From NCBI RefSeq assembly GCF_009870125.1, contig NC_046680.1, positions 20,975,501-21,039,500 of the forward strand: 64,000 nucleotides of DNA, read 5' to 3'. The translations under genes were made by a program, and so were the position numbers. Every line of letters starts with the position of its first letter. Position 1 is the first letter of the stretch. Origin of the DNA: Drosophila pseudoobscura (taxonomy: Eukaryota; Arthropoda; Insecta; Diptera; Drosophilidae). The notes below the pieces were generated by a model, which saw only the letters and a list, made by a program, of their open reading frames with translations, was not told where the DNA came from and did not search any database. Positions 22,401-36,462 of this stretch are shown here, piece by piece.

Positions 22401-25400
22401 CGACGCCCCCAGCCAGAGGATGTTCAAAAAGAATCTTGGGAATTTTTTAGGCCCGTTGTAAGGCAATAAAATTAGTAAGCATATGAAATGAAGTCGTCAG
22501 GCAACGCGGCGTATGCTTGATGCTCTTCGGGAATCCTGTTGCTCATACGGCCCGTGGGCCCCCAGTTACAGTTTTTTCTTTCGCGTTTTTTTCTGTTCTG
22601 TTTGATTTTCCTTTCCTTTTAATTTAATTCTAATTTTTAAACTTTTCCGTGTGCACCTGTACCTGTGTGTGGGTGTGTGTGTGTGTTTTTCTTGGCTTTG
22701 ACTTTCTGTTTCTGTTTTCTCTTCCCACGGAGATGACCACCAAAACTGTCTGTGGATTGAGGCAGGCGGGCAGCAGTTGCCCATAGCAAATATATTCCAA
22801 TTAATGTGCCTTTATACGGGGGAAAACCTCATAACATCGATACCATACGGGCTTGACTGCGCTTGCTATTCGATTCGATACGATTTGATTCGTCTGCCAG
22901 CTGCTGTCATTGTCGTCATCGTCGTTGCTGCTGCCTCAAACTGCTGCACGCTTCGCTGGCCACGTCCGTTCATTCATAAAGTTGCCTCCTCGTCCCGGTG
23001 CCCGTTTTCAATATAGTTATTTACTTTTCTATAATAATTTTTTTACGTTTCGACTGACATATGGCATTGGCTTATGGACACTTAATTGATACGCCCCCCG
23101 ATAGCACCAGCACACTGGGAGAAATTCCGGGAGAAGCGGTGGCGAAATCCTCCGCTATCTCTGATGAGGCGGCTGCCGCTGGATTGCATGTCCGTTTTTG
23201 CCAGCCACCGGCGCCGAATGGCAATCCATTTCAATTTGTTTTGACACTTTGTAAACCATCGAAGGCGCAGCGGGGCGGAAGATATAACACATACGCCCTG
23301 CTGCACTCAACCGATCTCGACTGAACAGACTGGAGCTGGTCAATAATTACATTAAACCTAACATTTTCTGTTGTTTATTTGCCCGTTCCGGCGGCTAATT
23401 GTTGCGCATTAGAGGCCACAAATGAGACGCAACCCGGAATTTGAGGCCTCAAATGAAATGATGATCACTCTAGTGGATGATAATCAAGATCTGCGACTGG
23501 CACACACGCACGCGCTCGTCCAAATATTGCGCTTGTTTGCCAGCAATCTCATAAATAAATCGCAGGTCTGCTCCTCCTTCTCTTAAGATGCTGGTCCCTG
23601 ACTCTCTTTTGCTCTTTTACGCCAGATGTTGGCCATTTCGGCAGCCGGGCGGGGGGACTGAAGTCAAATATTTGATATACCATACAATGGGCCGGAGGCG
23701 GAGGTGGCGGAACGCGTGCCGGCCACTGTGGATAGTTGAGGTGGCAGGCAGACAGCAATGTGTTTCCCCTGCCAACGTTTCTGCCAGCCTCTCCTTGGGC
23801 CTGCCACACAGATCAAAGCTGGTTATGGGGCGACTAAATATAGACTATAATTAGGCAGTGAGTGCATTGCGTGCAGTCTCCACTTTCACCCCCCCATCTC
23901 CAATGACATACCAGCCCGTGGCATGTTTATCCCCCTGCTGTGACATTGACAAAGCTCTACACCGCCTCCAGAGCAGGCAAAGAGCAAAGAGCATGCCACG
24001 CAAAGAGCAAAGTGTATTTGTTCATTAATAAATAACTTGACACTCGTTGCTTTAATCACTGTGGCATCCCCCATACCCATCCCCATTCCCATTCCCATCC
24101 GCACGATGCTGCTGCTTATGGGGCATGCTATGTACAGCAGGTTGCCAGGTGAGAGACGCACATGAGTCTTGGTTACACACATCTGTCACAGCATCTTTTA
24201 TCTCAATTATACAGATAAAACTACCATTTGGTCCCTTGGCAATCTTAATTGCTTCTATTTCTGCTTGGTTTAGTACCTGAAAAAGTTCTCGATGACGGTG
24301 TGGCGGAGGGGCTTATGCATGGCCAGATATCGTAATGTTGCAAGGTAAAGTTTAGGAAATACTTAAGGGAAGATAAAACTGATGGTTCCTCCAATTGAAC
24401 GCTGAATACTCGTTCTGTGACTACCTTAACTTATTCCCAACAAGCCGATTAGTTTTAGTGTGATTATCTCGCTCAATCGAATGTAATCCCATTTTTATAG
24501 TCTATTGTCCCATTTTAATCACTCTCGAAAATCAGTTCATGGGCACGAGACGCGTGCAAACAATCAATCTCCATTACGACAATTTACAGAGTAATTTCCT
24601 GTAAAACATTGAGGTGGGGTCCCAGGTGTGCTAAGCGTACAAAAAAACTATAAAGACAGATGAACTGGAACGATGTGCATTTGTCAGCTCCCCGGTGCAG
24701 ATTCCGTACTTTCCTACTCAACCCGGTTCTGGTTCCGTCATCCATAAAGATGGCTATAAACTTATCTGGCGTTTATCTGAGTTCCACTCCCACACTTTCA
24801 CATCTAGTCACGAGATTTCGGCATGCACGGTGTATTATTTGAAAAGATTTAATGGTCGTAATATTGTATACACCAAGAGCCAAGGTTTCTGGACAGATAT
24901 ATTTAGACATGGCCATATACTATATATGTACGAGGCTTATAAAAAAACAATTCGAAACTCCTTCAGATCGAACAGTTTCTAGTCATGGGAATTCCATCTC
25001 CAGTCTAACACAAAGTCTGACCTCGTTGAGTCCTGGTACGGAATATATGCCTGCTCCTCCATTCCCTATTTATTTTCTCCGAGTGTAAAATATATGTACA
25101 TATGTATAGCATATCTTTCCTATGTATTGTACGCCTTGGTCTGGTTCCCTCTGATTTTTCGGTTCGCTTCTTTATTTTATCAGATAATAAGATATCTTAA
25201 TATCGTATGAAGAACGCTGGTTTACTTTTTCCACACTCTTGTGGCGCTTTATTTGAACAGATTCGCATTTAATTGCGCAGCGCCCGGCGGAGAGAACAGA
25301 GGAAAACAGAGTCAAAGTGGGAGTGGGAGTGGGATTAGAGTTCAGGACCACAGACGCCTCCATTGACAGCTTCTGTTGCAGCTTCAGGTGCGGGAATTCG

Positions 25401-25551
25401 TGAAACGAGAGGATTGCCTCGTAAGCAGCAGCAGCCGGAGCCGCAGGAGCCACTAACCAACAGAAGAACTCATATTGCAACATTGTGTAGCCTCCTCATC
25501 TGCTAATAAAAGACCGTAAATCATCGAAGGATCCAGTTCCACCCACCGCCC
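19434..25551. other. Six-kb noncoding stretch upstream of the hormone receptor
   Basis: The first 150 bases are the 3' flank of the M13-like gene (AATAAA at 19573). The rest has no supportable coding region. It carries a GC-richer block at about 20210-20440, which could be an untranslated leader. Simple repeats include GT runs near 22159 and 22673, a GGGAAT-type run (minus strand) near 24080, and a GGGAGT run near 25318. It probably holds the receptor's upstream exon and enhancers, but I can prove none. Confidence 0.45.
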
Positions 25552-28500
25552 ATGGCTGACGACGATTTGCGGGCTCTGGTGGACAGCCTGGATGACGCCT
25601 CGCCGGAGAACCTGGCCAATGTCATAGCCAACTTCTCGCTGGATATGCTGCAGAGGGCGAGCGCCCTAATTGGCGCCCAGCAGCCGCACAGTGGGGCACT
25701 GCTCATCAATCGCACGCAACAATGCCAACAGCAGAGCCAACAGGAGGATGAACTGGAGGCCACAGCCACGGCAGCAGCAGCAGCAGCAGGTGGCAAGCGG
25801 GTGAGTTGCCGTAGAAAGGGAGGTTGCGTGTGGTTTAGGATAAGCGAAATTTCCCCTAATAATAGTCTTTCAATCGAGTATAGTTTTAAAGGTATAATTA
25901 AGAAAAAATCCATTTCTCCATCCTTTAAGCCTTTCAATTTATAGGCTTTATCCAGAATCTCTTCTCAATATGTTTATTTCATGCAGATATCATTGAAAAT
26001 TCCATTAGCCAAGCAACTGTCTATAAATCTATCACTTGATCAGGGTATCAAAACACTTTTCAATCCACTTCTCAATCTATTTTCTTAATTAATGAGTTTC
26101 TTTTTTTTTAACGTAAAGTAGCCATCTTTCAATCTTCCAATCCTCCAGTCTCTAGCGTATTCATAATATTTTTATGTAGAACCGATGAAACGCTTTCCAC
26201 AATTTCGATCGAAAAACTTTAGCCAACAATTTAGCTTCCGGCAAATGGAACAGAAAATGATTTATATACATATTGATCTGTTCCACGAATATATACAAAA
26301 TGAAACTGAGGAAGGAAAAACCCACTTGAGGCGGCATGCGGAATTTCTGTGAGCTTTTAATTGGCAAAACGAATGGAGACCTATGGAACAGTTCCAAAGA
26401 TAAATGAATGAATGAATGAATACAAATATATAGTATAATTATCACTCTCTATTCATCGTTTGTTTGCTTTGGTCGTTGACATCTCGTGTGTTGTCGCGTG
26501 GCTAAGCTCGAAACCAAAAGGAAAAAACACTGTAGCTTCCAGCTTATCACTAGAATGGACAATTTTCAATGGACTTTCAATTTCCGGACATGTGGAGCCC
26601 GTGATGTCGTATAGACTCGTGCTGTTCGACTGATAAGATCAATTAATAAGCTAAATATACATACATACATATGTCTATCAAATGAAAGGCCACCCATTCG
26701 ATTGTTGGGAATCATTTCTGCATTTAGAGAATTTACTGTTGTTATATATTAATATAGCATATATTTGTATATACCAATACATGTGGAAATTTATAGCACG
26801 CAATTGGAAATATATAAATAACCGCGTAGATACCCATACCCCACGGTGGGTAAGGCAACATTTTTGTTTAGATATAGTAGATACCACCTACTATATATGT
26901 ACATATGTATATATGTGCTTTATATATATGGATGTCTGTGCTGGGAAATTCAATTGATAAATAGAAAAGATTTGCGTACAATCTAGAGGCACTGCAGAAA
27001 TATGTACAATCTTTAATATCCGATATAGGAAAAGGTCGTTTTCGTTTTGTAAGGGAAATCGAATGTCTGTCATAAACTCTGTCTGGAGTATCCTTTCCAC
27101 AGATGTTTCCTCTTCATTAATATACATTGTACCATCTGCTATATCTTACAGATCTTACACTGTCCCAGCGCATTCGATTCGGTGCTGTGTTGGCCACGCA
27201 CCAAAGCCGCCACCCTGGCCGTGCTGCCCTGCTTTGAGGAGTTCAAGGGCGTGCACTACGATACCACAGGTGAGGGCTGATCGCAGAGACAATCCAATAC
27301 TCCAATGCTAGTTGACAACTCTAATTAGATCTACCTTTATGTTGCCAGAGAATGCCACGCGATACTGCTTCGAGAATGGGACCTGGGATCATTATTCGGA
27401 CTACGATCGCTGCCACCAGCAGTCGGGCTCCGTGCCAATGGTTCCTGATTTCTCCCCCAGCGTGGACCTGCCGGCCATTATCTATGCCTGTGGATACTTC
27501 ATCAGTTTTGCCACCCTGGTGGTAGCCCTCATCGTATTCCTTAGCTTTAAGTGAGTCCGACCAATACACAACAAATATCTGATCCTGTACTTAAACCCAG
27601 TTCCATCTTTGACAGAGACTTGCGCTGCCTGCGAAACACGATTCATGCGAATCTATTCCTCACCTACATCACCTCCGCTCTGCTGTGGATACTCACGCTG
27701 TTCCTGCAAGTGGTAAGCAGATTGCTATATGCTATAGGTACAGATATATGCACTATGTATGTCTCAGATAACCACGGAGTCTAGTCAGGCTGGCTGCATT
27801 ACGCTAGTCATCATGCTGCAATACTTTTACTTGACCAACTTCTTCTGGATGTTCGTCGAAGGTGAGTTGCATGAGGGGAATATCCGTAGTTACGAGTGTG
27901 ATATATATAGCCGGTTCCCTTCCCTGTTCAGGCCTCTATTTGTACACCCTGGTGGTGCAAACATTCTCCAGCGATAACATCAGCTTTATTATCTATGCCC
28001 TCATTGGCTGGGGCTGTCCCGCTATATTCATTATGGCCTGGGCCATAGCCAAAGCGTTTGCCCCCCATCTGGAGAATGATCATTTCAATGGGGTGAGTAC
28101 TGCTATACCATCCCATTTATCTTAATTCTGTCTTTGGTTCTGGATTCAGCTGGAAATCGACTGCGGATGGATGCGAGAATCTCACATTGATTGGATATTC
28201 AAGGGGCCCGCCTCGGTGGCTCTGCTTGTTAACTTGGTATTTCTCATACGCATCATGTGGGTGAGTGTACAATCCTCAAGGTTTCCCAAGATCTGCCACT
28301 AAGCTTCTGTACTATTCAAGGTGCTCATTACCAAACTTCGTTCGGCACACACCCTGGAGACGCGGCAGTATTACAAGGCATCCAAGGCCCTTCTAGTGCT
28401 CATTCCTCTCTTTGGGATCACCTACCTGCTGGTCCTCACTGGCCCCGAACAGGGTATCAGTCGCAATCTCTTTGAGGCAATACGGGCATTTCTCATCAGC

Positions 28501-29288
28501 ACACAGGTATGGCTACAGCGTTTCTTGGAGTCATGCGAGTAATCTATGATATAATCCTCTAATAGGGCTTCTTTGTGGCGCTCTTCTATTGTTTCCTCAA
28601 CTCGGAGGTGCGCCAGACGCTAAGGCATCGCTTCATTCGTTGGCGCGAGAGTCGGAACATCCATCGGAGTAGCTCCATCAAGAACCGCAGGTGGGTCTTG
28701 GCAGTACCTACGTACAGGAAATGTTATAGGCGCGCAGTGTTGCACTCACATTTGGTATCCTAACGCATTGGTGTTGTCGGTCTACTACTATATACTTTCA
28801 TTTGGGCTTTACACATGAGTACACTATACACTATAAGTACATAAGTTTATACGTATAGTAGATGTGGCTGCTTCTGTTTTAGTTTTAGTTGTAGCTCTTC
28901 ATGTTGTCGTCGCTGTTGTCACTTAACCAATTAATTTCCATTCCAGGCATCGCGCCTCCAAAGACTACTCGCAGAGATCGCGAACCGAAAGTCTACGGTG
29001 CGTATACGCAGTGCAGTGCTCATGTAGATGCTTTCTCCTTTCTCTATCTTCTGTTCAATTAACCCCCCTGCTCGTTTAATATGCTAACACACATGCCATA
29101 CCATAGATATATCCATAGCCCTGCAGAGTATCGTTTATAGTAGGGCATCTGCAGGGCTATGCCAGAGTACGCCCTAAGCGCCAGTTCTTTATCATTCCTT
29201 ATTCCTGATTTCGGTTTTCCTGTTCTGTTTATCGTTTTCTTATAGACTGACCTCAACAAGTCCCGTACCCACCGGACACTATGAATGA
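25552..29288 (+). CDS. DH44-type diuretic hormone receptor (class B GPCR, CRF-receptor related)
   Basis: Eleven coding exons: 25552-25800, 27152-27269, 27349-27550, 27616-27712, 27768-27861, 27932-28092, 28150-28260, 28321-28506, 28566-28690, 28947-28997 and 29246-29288; 478 residues. Every junction has GT/AG ends and the phases close. The receptor couples the CRF-like peptide DH44 to cAMP. The extracellular hormone-binding domain has its six cysteines (from LHCPSAF to DYDRCHQQ) with N-glycosylation sites NAT and NGT. Seven membrane segments follow, with class B features such as [11 protein letters not shown] (after helix 1) and [15 protein letters not shown] (helix 7). The N-terminus is long and has no obvious signal peptide. 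It is Dh44-R1 or Dh44-R2; I cannot separate these by eye. A second last exon exists at 29554-29650. Confidence 0.88.
25801..27151 (+). other. First intron of the hormone receptor
   Basis: 1,351 bp, GTGAGT to TTACAG. AT-rich, with a GAAT-type microsatellite near 26403-26420 and many TATA/ACAT runs. No second gene was supported. Confidence 0.7.
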
Positions 29289-29553
29289 TCGATCACCACA
29301 CACACAAAAGCCACAAACCACAAACACACACACCGATCTATGTACACTATACAGAGATTTTCTGCTATCCTACAATTGTACATACATCAGTACATGTTAA
29401 GCGCTATAAAATATCGTATTGTTCATAAGTATCGCATGATATACGTAGTTAGCCGTAAGAGCACAAATTAAAGTATTATATTTTGTATAAAAATGATTCG
29501 CATTCCCAAATTCATCGCTCCGCATCCCTTCCTCTTTGAATCCCCACTTTCAG

Positions 29554-29650
29554 CACCGAAGAGTGTGTGATCTGTCTGCGTCCCACGCCGCACACTCGCC
29601 TGGCGACACAGGAACAATACCACAGCATCAATATTACCGATTTTGTTTAG
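29554..29650 (+). CDS. Alternative last exon of the hormone receptor
   Basis: TTTCAG at 29553 is followed by an open stretch. In the phase left by the exon ending at 28997 it reads about 32 codons, including EECVICLRPTPHTR and ending NITDFV, then TAG. Using it in place of 29246-29288 gives a 496-residue receptor with a different cytoplasmic tail. Phase, acceptor and sensible composition support it; there is no transcript evidence here. Confidence 0.55.
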
Positions 29651-31106
29651 GAACTACAAGTACATATATTCAAATGTATGAATCTTTTGTAGAACTGGTC
29701 CAGTCCTTGCTCTCCAGCCTGGCGTGCTCTTCGGTTTCAATTGTTCATTAATTTCTGGTCCGGAATCCTGACTGTCGGATCACCTCATCACTCGGCTTCA
29801 GGGTTTCTTCAACTGGCAGTGTCACGCTCTGGAAGACTGTTCCTAAGTGGAGAAACGAAACACTAGTTTAAGCAAGTTGTTGCCTTGGATGGGCGAACTT
29901 GCCATGAGGCATAGTTGAAGCAGCAAAGGCAGTCCCTATAGCTGCTGCCATATACAAATATATACAGTATACAAATTCAGGAAACACCAAAGACGGACAT
30001 GCACCTGCTTTACTTTGACTTTTAGTTTATTTCCGAACATGACTTGAAGTTACAGCAAAAGTTAAGGTTAAACTAAAAGATATTTATGATGGTCCGATCT
30101 GATGCCAAAAGTCTATCTTAAGTACGAAAACATGTTGGTAACATGGGGAATTAACGTCATTCCGAATGTAGATATAGCGAAAAGAAAACGAAACCCAAAA
30201 CACTGTGAAGGTGGCCCCAACCATTTGACCCATTTTAGTATACATTCTAAAATTAGCTACTAATTGTCTAGTTTTATCAATTATGTGCCAATGCGTGCAA
30301 AAAGTTTTGTCGTAACGATTAATTGTTAATAATTGTTTTAAATTCTAAGTTTCTTGCGTTTTAGCATTTTGTTTTTTCTTTTTTTGTTTAGTTTTTCTTA
30401 AGGTCACATTGTTTATATCACTGAAAATCTAATTTAAATCTATTTAAAACTTAGAGTAAAACAAATATAGTGAAATTAGTGAAATCAAAAATAATGTAAG
30501 AAACAAGTGGGGAGAAATATCATTTTGCTGTCACCTTAAACATAATAATTGATGTTCTGCGAATAAAGCTTGTTCAAAATATCAAAAAAGTTTTGTCATT
30601 TTTCAATTCTAGTGGTTCTAAGATCCTATATACTTATAAGTCTACATGTATACATACATGGGGAGTTTAGTCCTATGTCTGTATGTGGTTGTGAGTGTGA
30701 GTGTGTGTATTGATGCATATGAAATCTACAATTAAAAACTATGAACGCTTAATGGTAATCGTTTCCCTATATCGGTCATGTCTGCCTGTATCCGATCTAC
30801 ATATGTATGTATGTCTGTCTATATAATGTGTGCGCTATAATTCGATTTGAATTGTACTAAGTATGTGTGTGGGTGTGTGAATGTGTTTTCTATCGAAAAG
30901 AAATTCGAGTCATGGTTTATGCCAGAAACCATTTCATACGCCTGTAAACTGCCGCACAACTTCTGCGAAGCTTGGGTGTATCTTTCGCGTCCTTCTTCCT
31001 TTCTTATATAAAATAACAATTCGCTATAAACTAACTAACGCACATGTCGGGAGTATTGGGGGATCGGGGGTGTTTGGATGGGGATTTACTCATCTTAAAG
31101 GTAGTA
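29651..31106. other. Convergent 3' flanks of the hormone receptor and fdl
   Basis: AT-rich noncoding sequence, with long A/T tracts near 30360-30480 and a GT-rich run near 30690. It probably contains the fdl 3' UTR and the receptor's long 3' UTR. Nothing else was seen. Confidence 0.5.
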
Positions 31107-33332
31107 TCAAATGCATTCGCCAGGATTCTGGGCACAATATTTGGGGAACAGGGCCTCCGCCTTGATTCCTAGCTCGACGAGACGGGTGCGAAACAGCGAG
31201 ATGCGGCGGAACACCTCCGGGGCCATAATATCCAGATCATGATCATCGCTGGGATCCGACCACAGGCGCTCGCCCAGGGCACCGGCACGGGGCCACAGCC
31301 GATTGTCCAGCTGATTCTCGTCAACCTGCTCCGTCCACAGGCAGGCCTCTCCGCCCAATACCTGAAAGGAGTTTGGAGATTAGATAATGCTATCCTCCAA
31401 TTGAGAAATGCCTGTAGGAACACACCTGCTTGCGCCGCTTCTTGTCCAGACGCATGCGTTCCCAGGGCCGATGCTTGTAGACGTTTTGCCAGGTGCGATA
31501 GGGGGAGCAGGCGGCCTCTCCTGTGCTCCGCCAGCTGCCGAAGCCGCAGTCCAAGTACCAGGCATCAACGTGCGAGAAGATCACGTTGTATCCATTATCC
31601 AGAAGGTCGTAGTTCTCCTGCCAAGTGCTGCCGCCCCACACCTGCACCGTGAATTGACTATTTGGAAGACACTTGGTGTTGGTCAGGGCGCTTGACCAGA
31701 CGGCCAAATACTTGGGGGCCACACCATTATTCGCCAGCTTCAGCCTGTCAGGAAAGGGAATACAGATCGCTAGAAAAGTGGTAGGCTATAAGAGGGAATA
31801 AGCCACTTACCTGGCCATCGCCTGCAGCATGAAATCGCACCACAAGCCCCGCAGATCCGTGTCGTTAAAGTACTGGGCCCAGCAGTCGAGATTCACCTCG
31901 TCGCCGCCCAGATGAAAGAGGTCCGTGGGCCCCGTCGCCTGAAGCAGCTCCTCGTAGAGGCGCTGCAGGATGAGGTAGGTGTGGTTGTTCTTCGGATTGA
32001 GCTGCCCGCACGGTGGCTCTCCGCAGTAGAAGCTCCACGGCTGCTGATTGATGCACACGGCCAGCTCGCCCATGCCCCTCTTGGGCCCCCAGTCCCAGCC
32101 ATTGCCGGCATGGGCCGGTGCATCGATCTCCGGTATCACCTGCACGCCATGGATCTTGGCAAAGTCGGCCACCTCGCGCACATCCTGCTCCGTGTACGTC
32201 TCGCCCTCCGAGTAGGCCCCGTGCTCGGCCAGCTCCGGATAGTTGCGCGAGATATACGGAAAGCTCTGCGCATCTGTCAGATGCCAGTGAAAGCGATTCA
32301 GCTTGGACAGACCCATTCCCACGATCGTTCGCTTGATCGCCTCCACCGAGAAAAAGTGGCGTGAGGTATCCAGCATCAGGCCGCGATAGCGGAACTTCGG
32401 GGCATCCTTCACCTTGCTGTTGACGTACGTGTGCAGCAGGTGATCCTCGTCGTCGAACCAAATGAGTTGCTGCAGCGTGGACAGGCCGTGGCGGGCCCCA
32501 AAGAACGAGTTCGCCGTGATCTCCACCTGCAGGCGGTGGCCTTCCGCTAAAAAAAACAAAAGGAAGATGTTAGACGTGGCTAAGATCGGGCTACAATCCG
32601 TCTCTTACTGATGGCGGTCAGCTCATAGCTCTCATCGTTATCCAGGCTGAAGCTGACATCTCCGGACTTTTGCACGCTGATCTTCACCACCAGACTCTCC
32701 AGAACACCTGGTCGCCTCTCCCCAGAAATAGCGGCTCCTACCACATCGTTCTGCGATGCCCACGATGAGGATTCACTTTCGCCCGTCTCAGGTGGACTGG
32801 TAGCGTAGTCCAGTCTCTGGATCTGGCGCAGATCCTTGAGGAAACAGTCAAAGGCCAGCTGCAGCTGCTTCCGCACCTCCCGATGCGGTGTGTCCTGCTC
32901 CAGTTGCACAACATTCACCGAGAAGCTGGTTGTGTGGGCGCTGACCAATGATTTGACGGTCGGTGCTGGCCAGATGTTGACGTACCCGCAGGTCATCGAG
33001 CAGGTGATGAAGGAGACACGTTTGCCGGTCTTCCCAGGATGATAGCTCACCCGCATACATCGGTCATTCTCGCATTTGTATGTCCAAAACTTCTCCACGG
33101 GTCTGTAAAACGAAGAGGAATGGGCTTCAGTCGGGGAATCATCTCCGTAATTAATATTTTGCACTCACATGGGAAAGGAGGAGCCGTCCTTGTGACTGTG
33201 GGGGCGTTCGAACGCCTCGCTGTACGCCTGTGTCTTGCTGCCACCCTGGTTCCAGTACAGCACGGTGAGGATGAAGATGGCGCCCGAGAGGAGCACCAGA
33301 AGAGCCCGGCGCAGCGACACGGCCAGTGACAT
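31107..33332 (-). CDS. fdl: Fused lobes, beta-N-acetylglucosaminidase (GH20)
   Basis: Five exons, 33169-33332, 32609-33102, 31811-32546, 31426-31744 and 31107-31361, give 655 residues. Fused lobes trims the terminal GlcNAc from the alpha-1,3 antenna of N-glycans in the secretory pathway, which yields paucimannose glycans; it is named for a mushroom-body defect. A signal anchor (about residues 9-28, RALLVLLSGAIFILTVLYW) fits a type II Golgi membrane protein. The GH20 barrel shows GARHGLSTLQQL, DTSRHF and the catalytic pair in HLGGDEVNLDCW (about Asp434-Glu435). Near the end GGEACLWTEQVDE is typical of the family. All introns are 57-81 bp. Confidence 0.93.
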
Positions 33333-36300
33333 CTTAAAGAGATAACGTAGGCTGTAATTAAGATGGATATCCGGTTAATAATTGGGCCCCCAAAGCAGAC
33401 GTTTGTATGTAAGTGCCCCATCCATCCATTCACCCAGCGACTGACATCATCACATCACCTCACGGCAAACGAGGTTCAAGGAACCAAAACCAAACAATAA
33501 GGAACCATATTAAGGGATTGAGGGGTATGGGGGGCCACAATGGGCGTGTCTATCAGTTCCGGTCTGCTCTACTTCGCTCGAGTAACGAGGACACCTCGAA
33601 CTTTAATCAATGCTCGCAACTTGGGGGCTTGACGAGCGATAAAATCAAAGGAAACCCCAAAGCAAAGCCCAGAACCCCTTGCCACATGCCAAATGCCATT
33701 TAGCTCCGAATTGTTTGTCTTCCGCGACTTTCCCCCAAACACAAAGGCACAATTGGCTCTCCCTTTGGCAGCCAACAAATGAAAGGATTTCTTACACTGC
33801 ATACAGCTTTCGTTTTGTGGAAGAGCAGTCATCTTTATAAAGTTCCATATAAACTAGAAATTTTTTTGTTTCGGGTATATTTAATTGAATTTAAAAAGCA
33901 GGCTACTTCTTTTTTGGCATTGGAAGTTTAAAGACCTTTGTAATGACTCTGAGGAGAGGAAGATACAGCGGTGATGGGTATAGGTAGGACACACATACTT
34001 TTGAAGGATTCGGGAGAAACCCTCTTCCTCTGCTCTCCCACACCATATCCCACCTCATATAGCTCTAGCCACATCCCCATATATTTTTATTTACATATTT
34101 CCATAGCCATAATATCACGTTTAATGCTTCCTTATCGATTTCAAATCAAATTACTTAACAAAAGAGTAAGTAAGAGACCCAGATACACAAATATTCTACG
34201 ATTCTAGGTTTTTCGTTTTCGTAATAGAAAAACGGCACTTTTAAAGTTTCCATAGTGGAGGGAACGAGGACAGGACCTTGCCACCAGTGACTGGCTGACT
34301 GGTGCCTGGCACCGTATCGGATTCGGGGCGAGGGCGGAGCACACGCCCTGGCTGCACCCCGCACCTGTAACCTTTGCGTGCGACTGTGGCAATCGATGCT
34401 GGGGTTGGAACGCTTAAGGCTTCATGTGAAAATATGAAATACTTTCCCAGGACATGCAACACATGCACATACATATGTGTTATGGTAAAAAAAAAATAAC
34501 AGGAATCTTGCAGAACATGTGATATCCTGCTTTCTGGCAGTCACGTTGCCAATGCTGTTATTCTTTGGCTTGACCTACCCGTTGCCTCCCCCTCCCTCCT
34601 CCCCCCTCCCGCTATTTCCCCTCATTAACCATGAAGGCTGTGAATAATAAATCAACAGGCCGTACATAATTAATGCTTAAAAAACAGTGACGAGGGGGGA
34701 GGGCGAGAGCGGTGTGTGTGGTGCAAGAAGAAAGGATTGCTGTCGCTCGACGGTGACAGCCTCATTAGTTGCCACAGAAATACGACAAACGCACGCACAC
34801 ATGTGCACTAATTGCGGCCTGTCGAAAATATTTGTATGAAATGTAGCATACATTGCAGCGGCGACGCACTGTTTCCCTGGGATTCCCCCGCAATTCGGTT
34901 TGCCTTACCCTTGGCGCGTGCGCAGTGACGCACTGAATGACCAGAAGCGCCAAAAACTATCCATCATCATCATCTCATGTCTGTATGTGTGTGTGTGTGT
35001 GTGTGTGTACGGGATCCGCGTCTCTAATGAGTCACGTTTCCGCCTGCCACTGCCGCCGTCTGCTGCTGCCAACTGTTGAAAGGCTCAGGCGTGACATACA
35101 AACAACAAAAAGTGGCGCAGCTTTTCAGCTGCTGGCCAGTTGCCCCTCCTGCGTCCTGCGTCCTGTGTCCTGCCGCCTGTCTTCTTCTGAATTGACAAAT
35201 TTTCCTCCACACAAATCTAAAATTATGCCAGCGCACAGATTGAGATGGGAAAACTAAAATTGTAACAACTTTGGCGACATTCACGGCCGCCAAAAGTAAC
35301 AGCAACAACAAACGACGACGGAGACGTGCTCTTGAGCAGGGCGCGCGCGACACTCGAGGTGTAGGCAACAACTATAGGGACCGTTACGCCGTGTGACTGT
35401 TAAGCCGCCATAGTCGCAGTCGCACGGATTTCAAGATTGTCGACTAGCCTTTCCCGCTCTTCGTCACCTCTACTTTCCAAAAGCCGTCGTCAAAAAAGCG
35501 GCCCACACACACACACACACACACACACATACAAAAAGCGCAAAGCAAACAGAGAAAGCAGAAACAGAAAAAATGGAGAAAAGAATAAAGGTAGAGCGAA
35601 TGAGAAGGTAAAAATGGCGTGCAACTATTTACATATGTTCTTGAAGCAGTCGTCGCTCGCCGCTCGCCGCCTGTGCGACTGTGTGCAGCTGTCGACAGGA
35701 ACAGCACACTGCCGCCCCCGAATATTGGGCACACCTACGCACTCAAGTTTTGGGCTTCTGTAAGAGTGTGCAAGGCAATAAATTAAAAGCAAATTTGCGC
35801 AAATTACACATGAATTTCAATTAGTTGCCAGCGGCTGGCAATTATAATGATGATTGCATATGGCCAGACCATTAAACGTGGCCAAAATGCAAATTTTCAA
35901 CATTTGTTTTTTGGTGGGGAACATGGTAATTTTCAAATATTTCAAATTTCAACATTGCTTGCATTGAAGTGACTGTAAATGTACAACAGATGCATCATTT
36001 TATGGCCGGTGGTTGGGAAAATACACACATTTATCTAGTCACGATAAGTGGATATACACGGAGCAGAGAAAATGTTTCTAGACTGAATATTTGTAATTCT
36101 TTCAGCTTCCTCTGAACAGTATCAACAGGTGGTAATCTTCTCTGGACTTTCTATTGCATGATTTTATATGCCTGAACTTATTCCACCGTTGATGCCTGCC
36201 ACAATATGTGTGACTGGCAGTGTGACATTCGAGGCGCATTATTATTTATGGCCGCATGCCGTGAAAAATGTCAGTTGGCGACAAGTGTAGTGTTGTTTAA

Positions 36301-36427
36301 ATGGCATGCACGGTTGCCACAACGACAGCAACAGCAACAGTAGCAGCAGGAGAAGCAACAATAATGACAGCCGTACGAGTCGTACAAAAGAATTTGGCGC
36401 TCAATTTGATGTGAAACGTGCAGGAAC

Positions 36428-36462
<35 letters not shown>

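Noticed and set aside
29114-29161. The intronic hairpin as a microRNA precursor
   Set aside because: The stem is only 14 bp and does not extend outward, which is too short for a usual Drosophila precursor. It was kept only as a possible splicing element.
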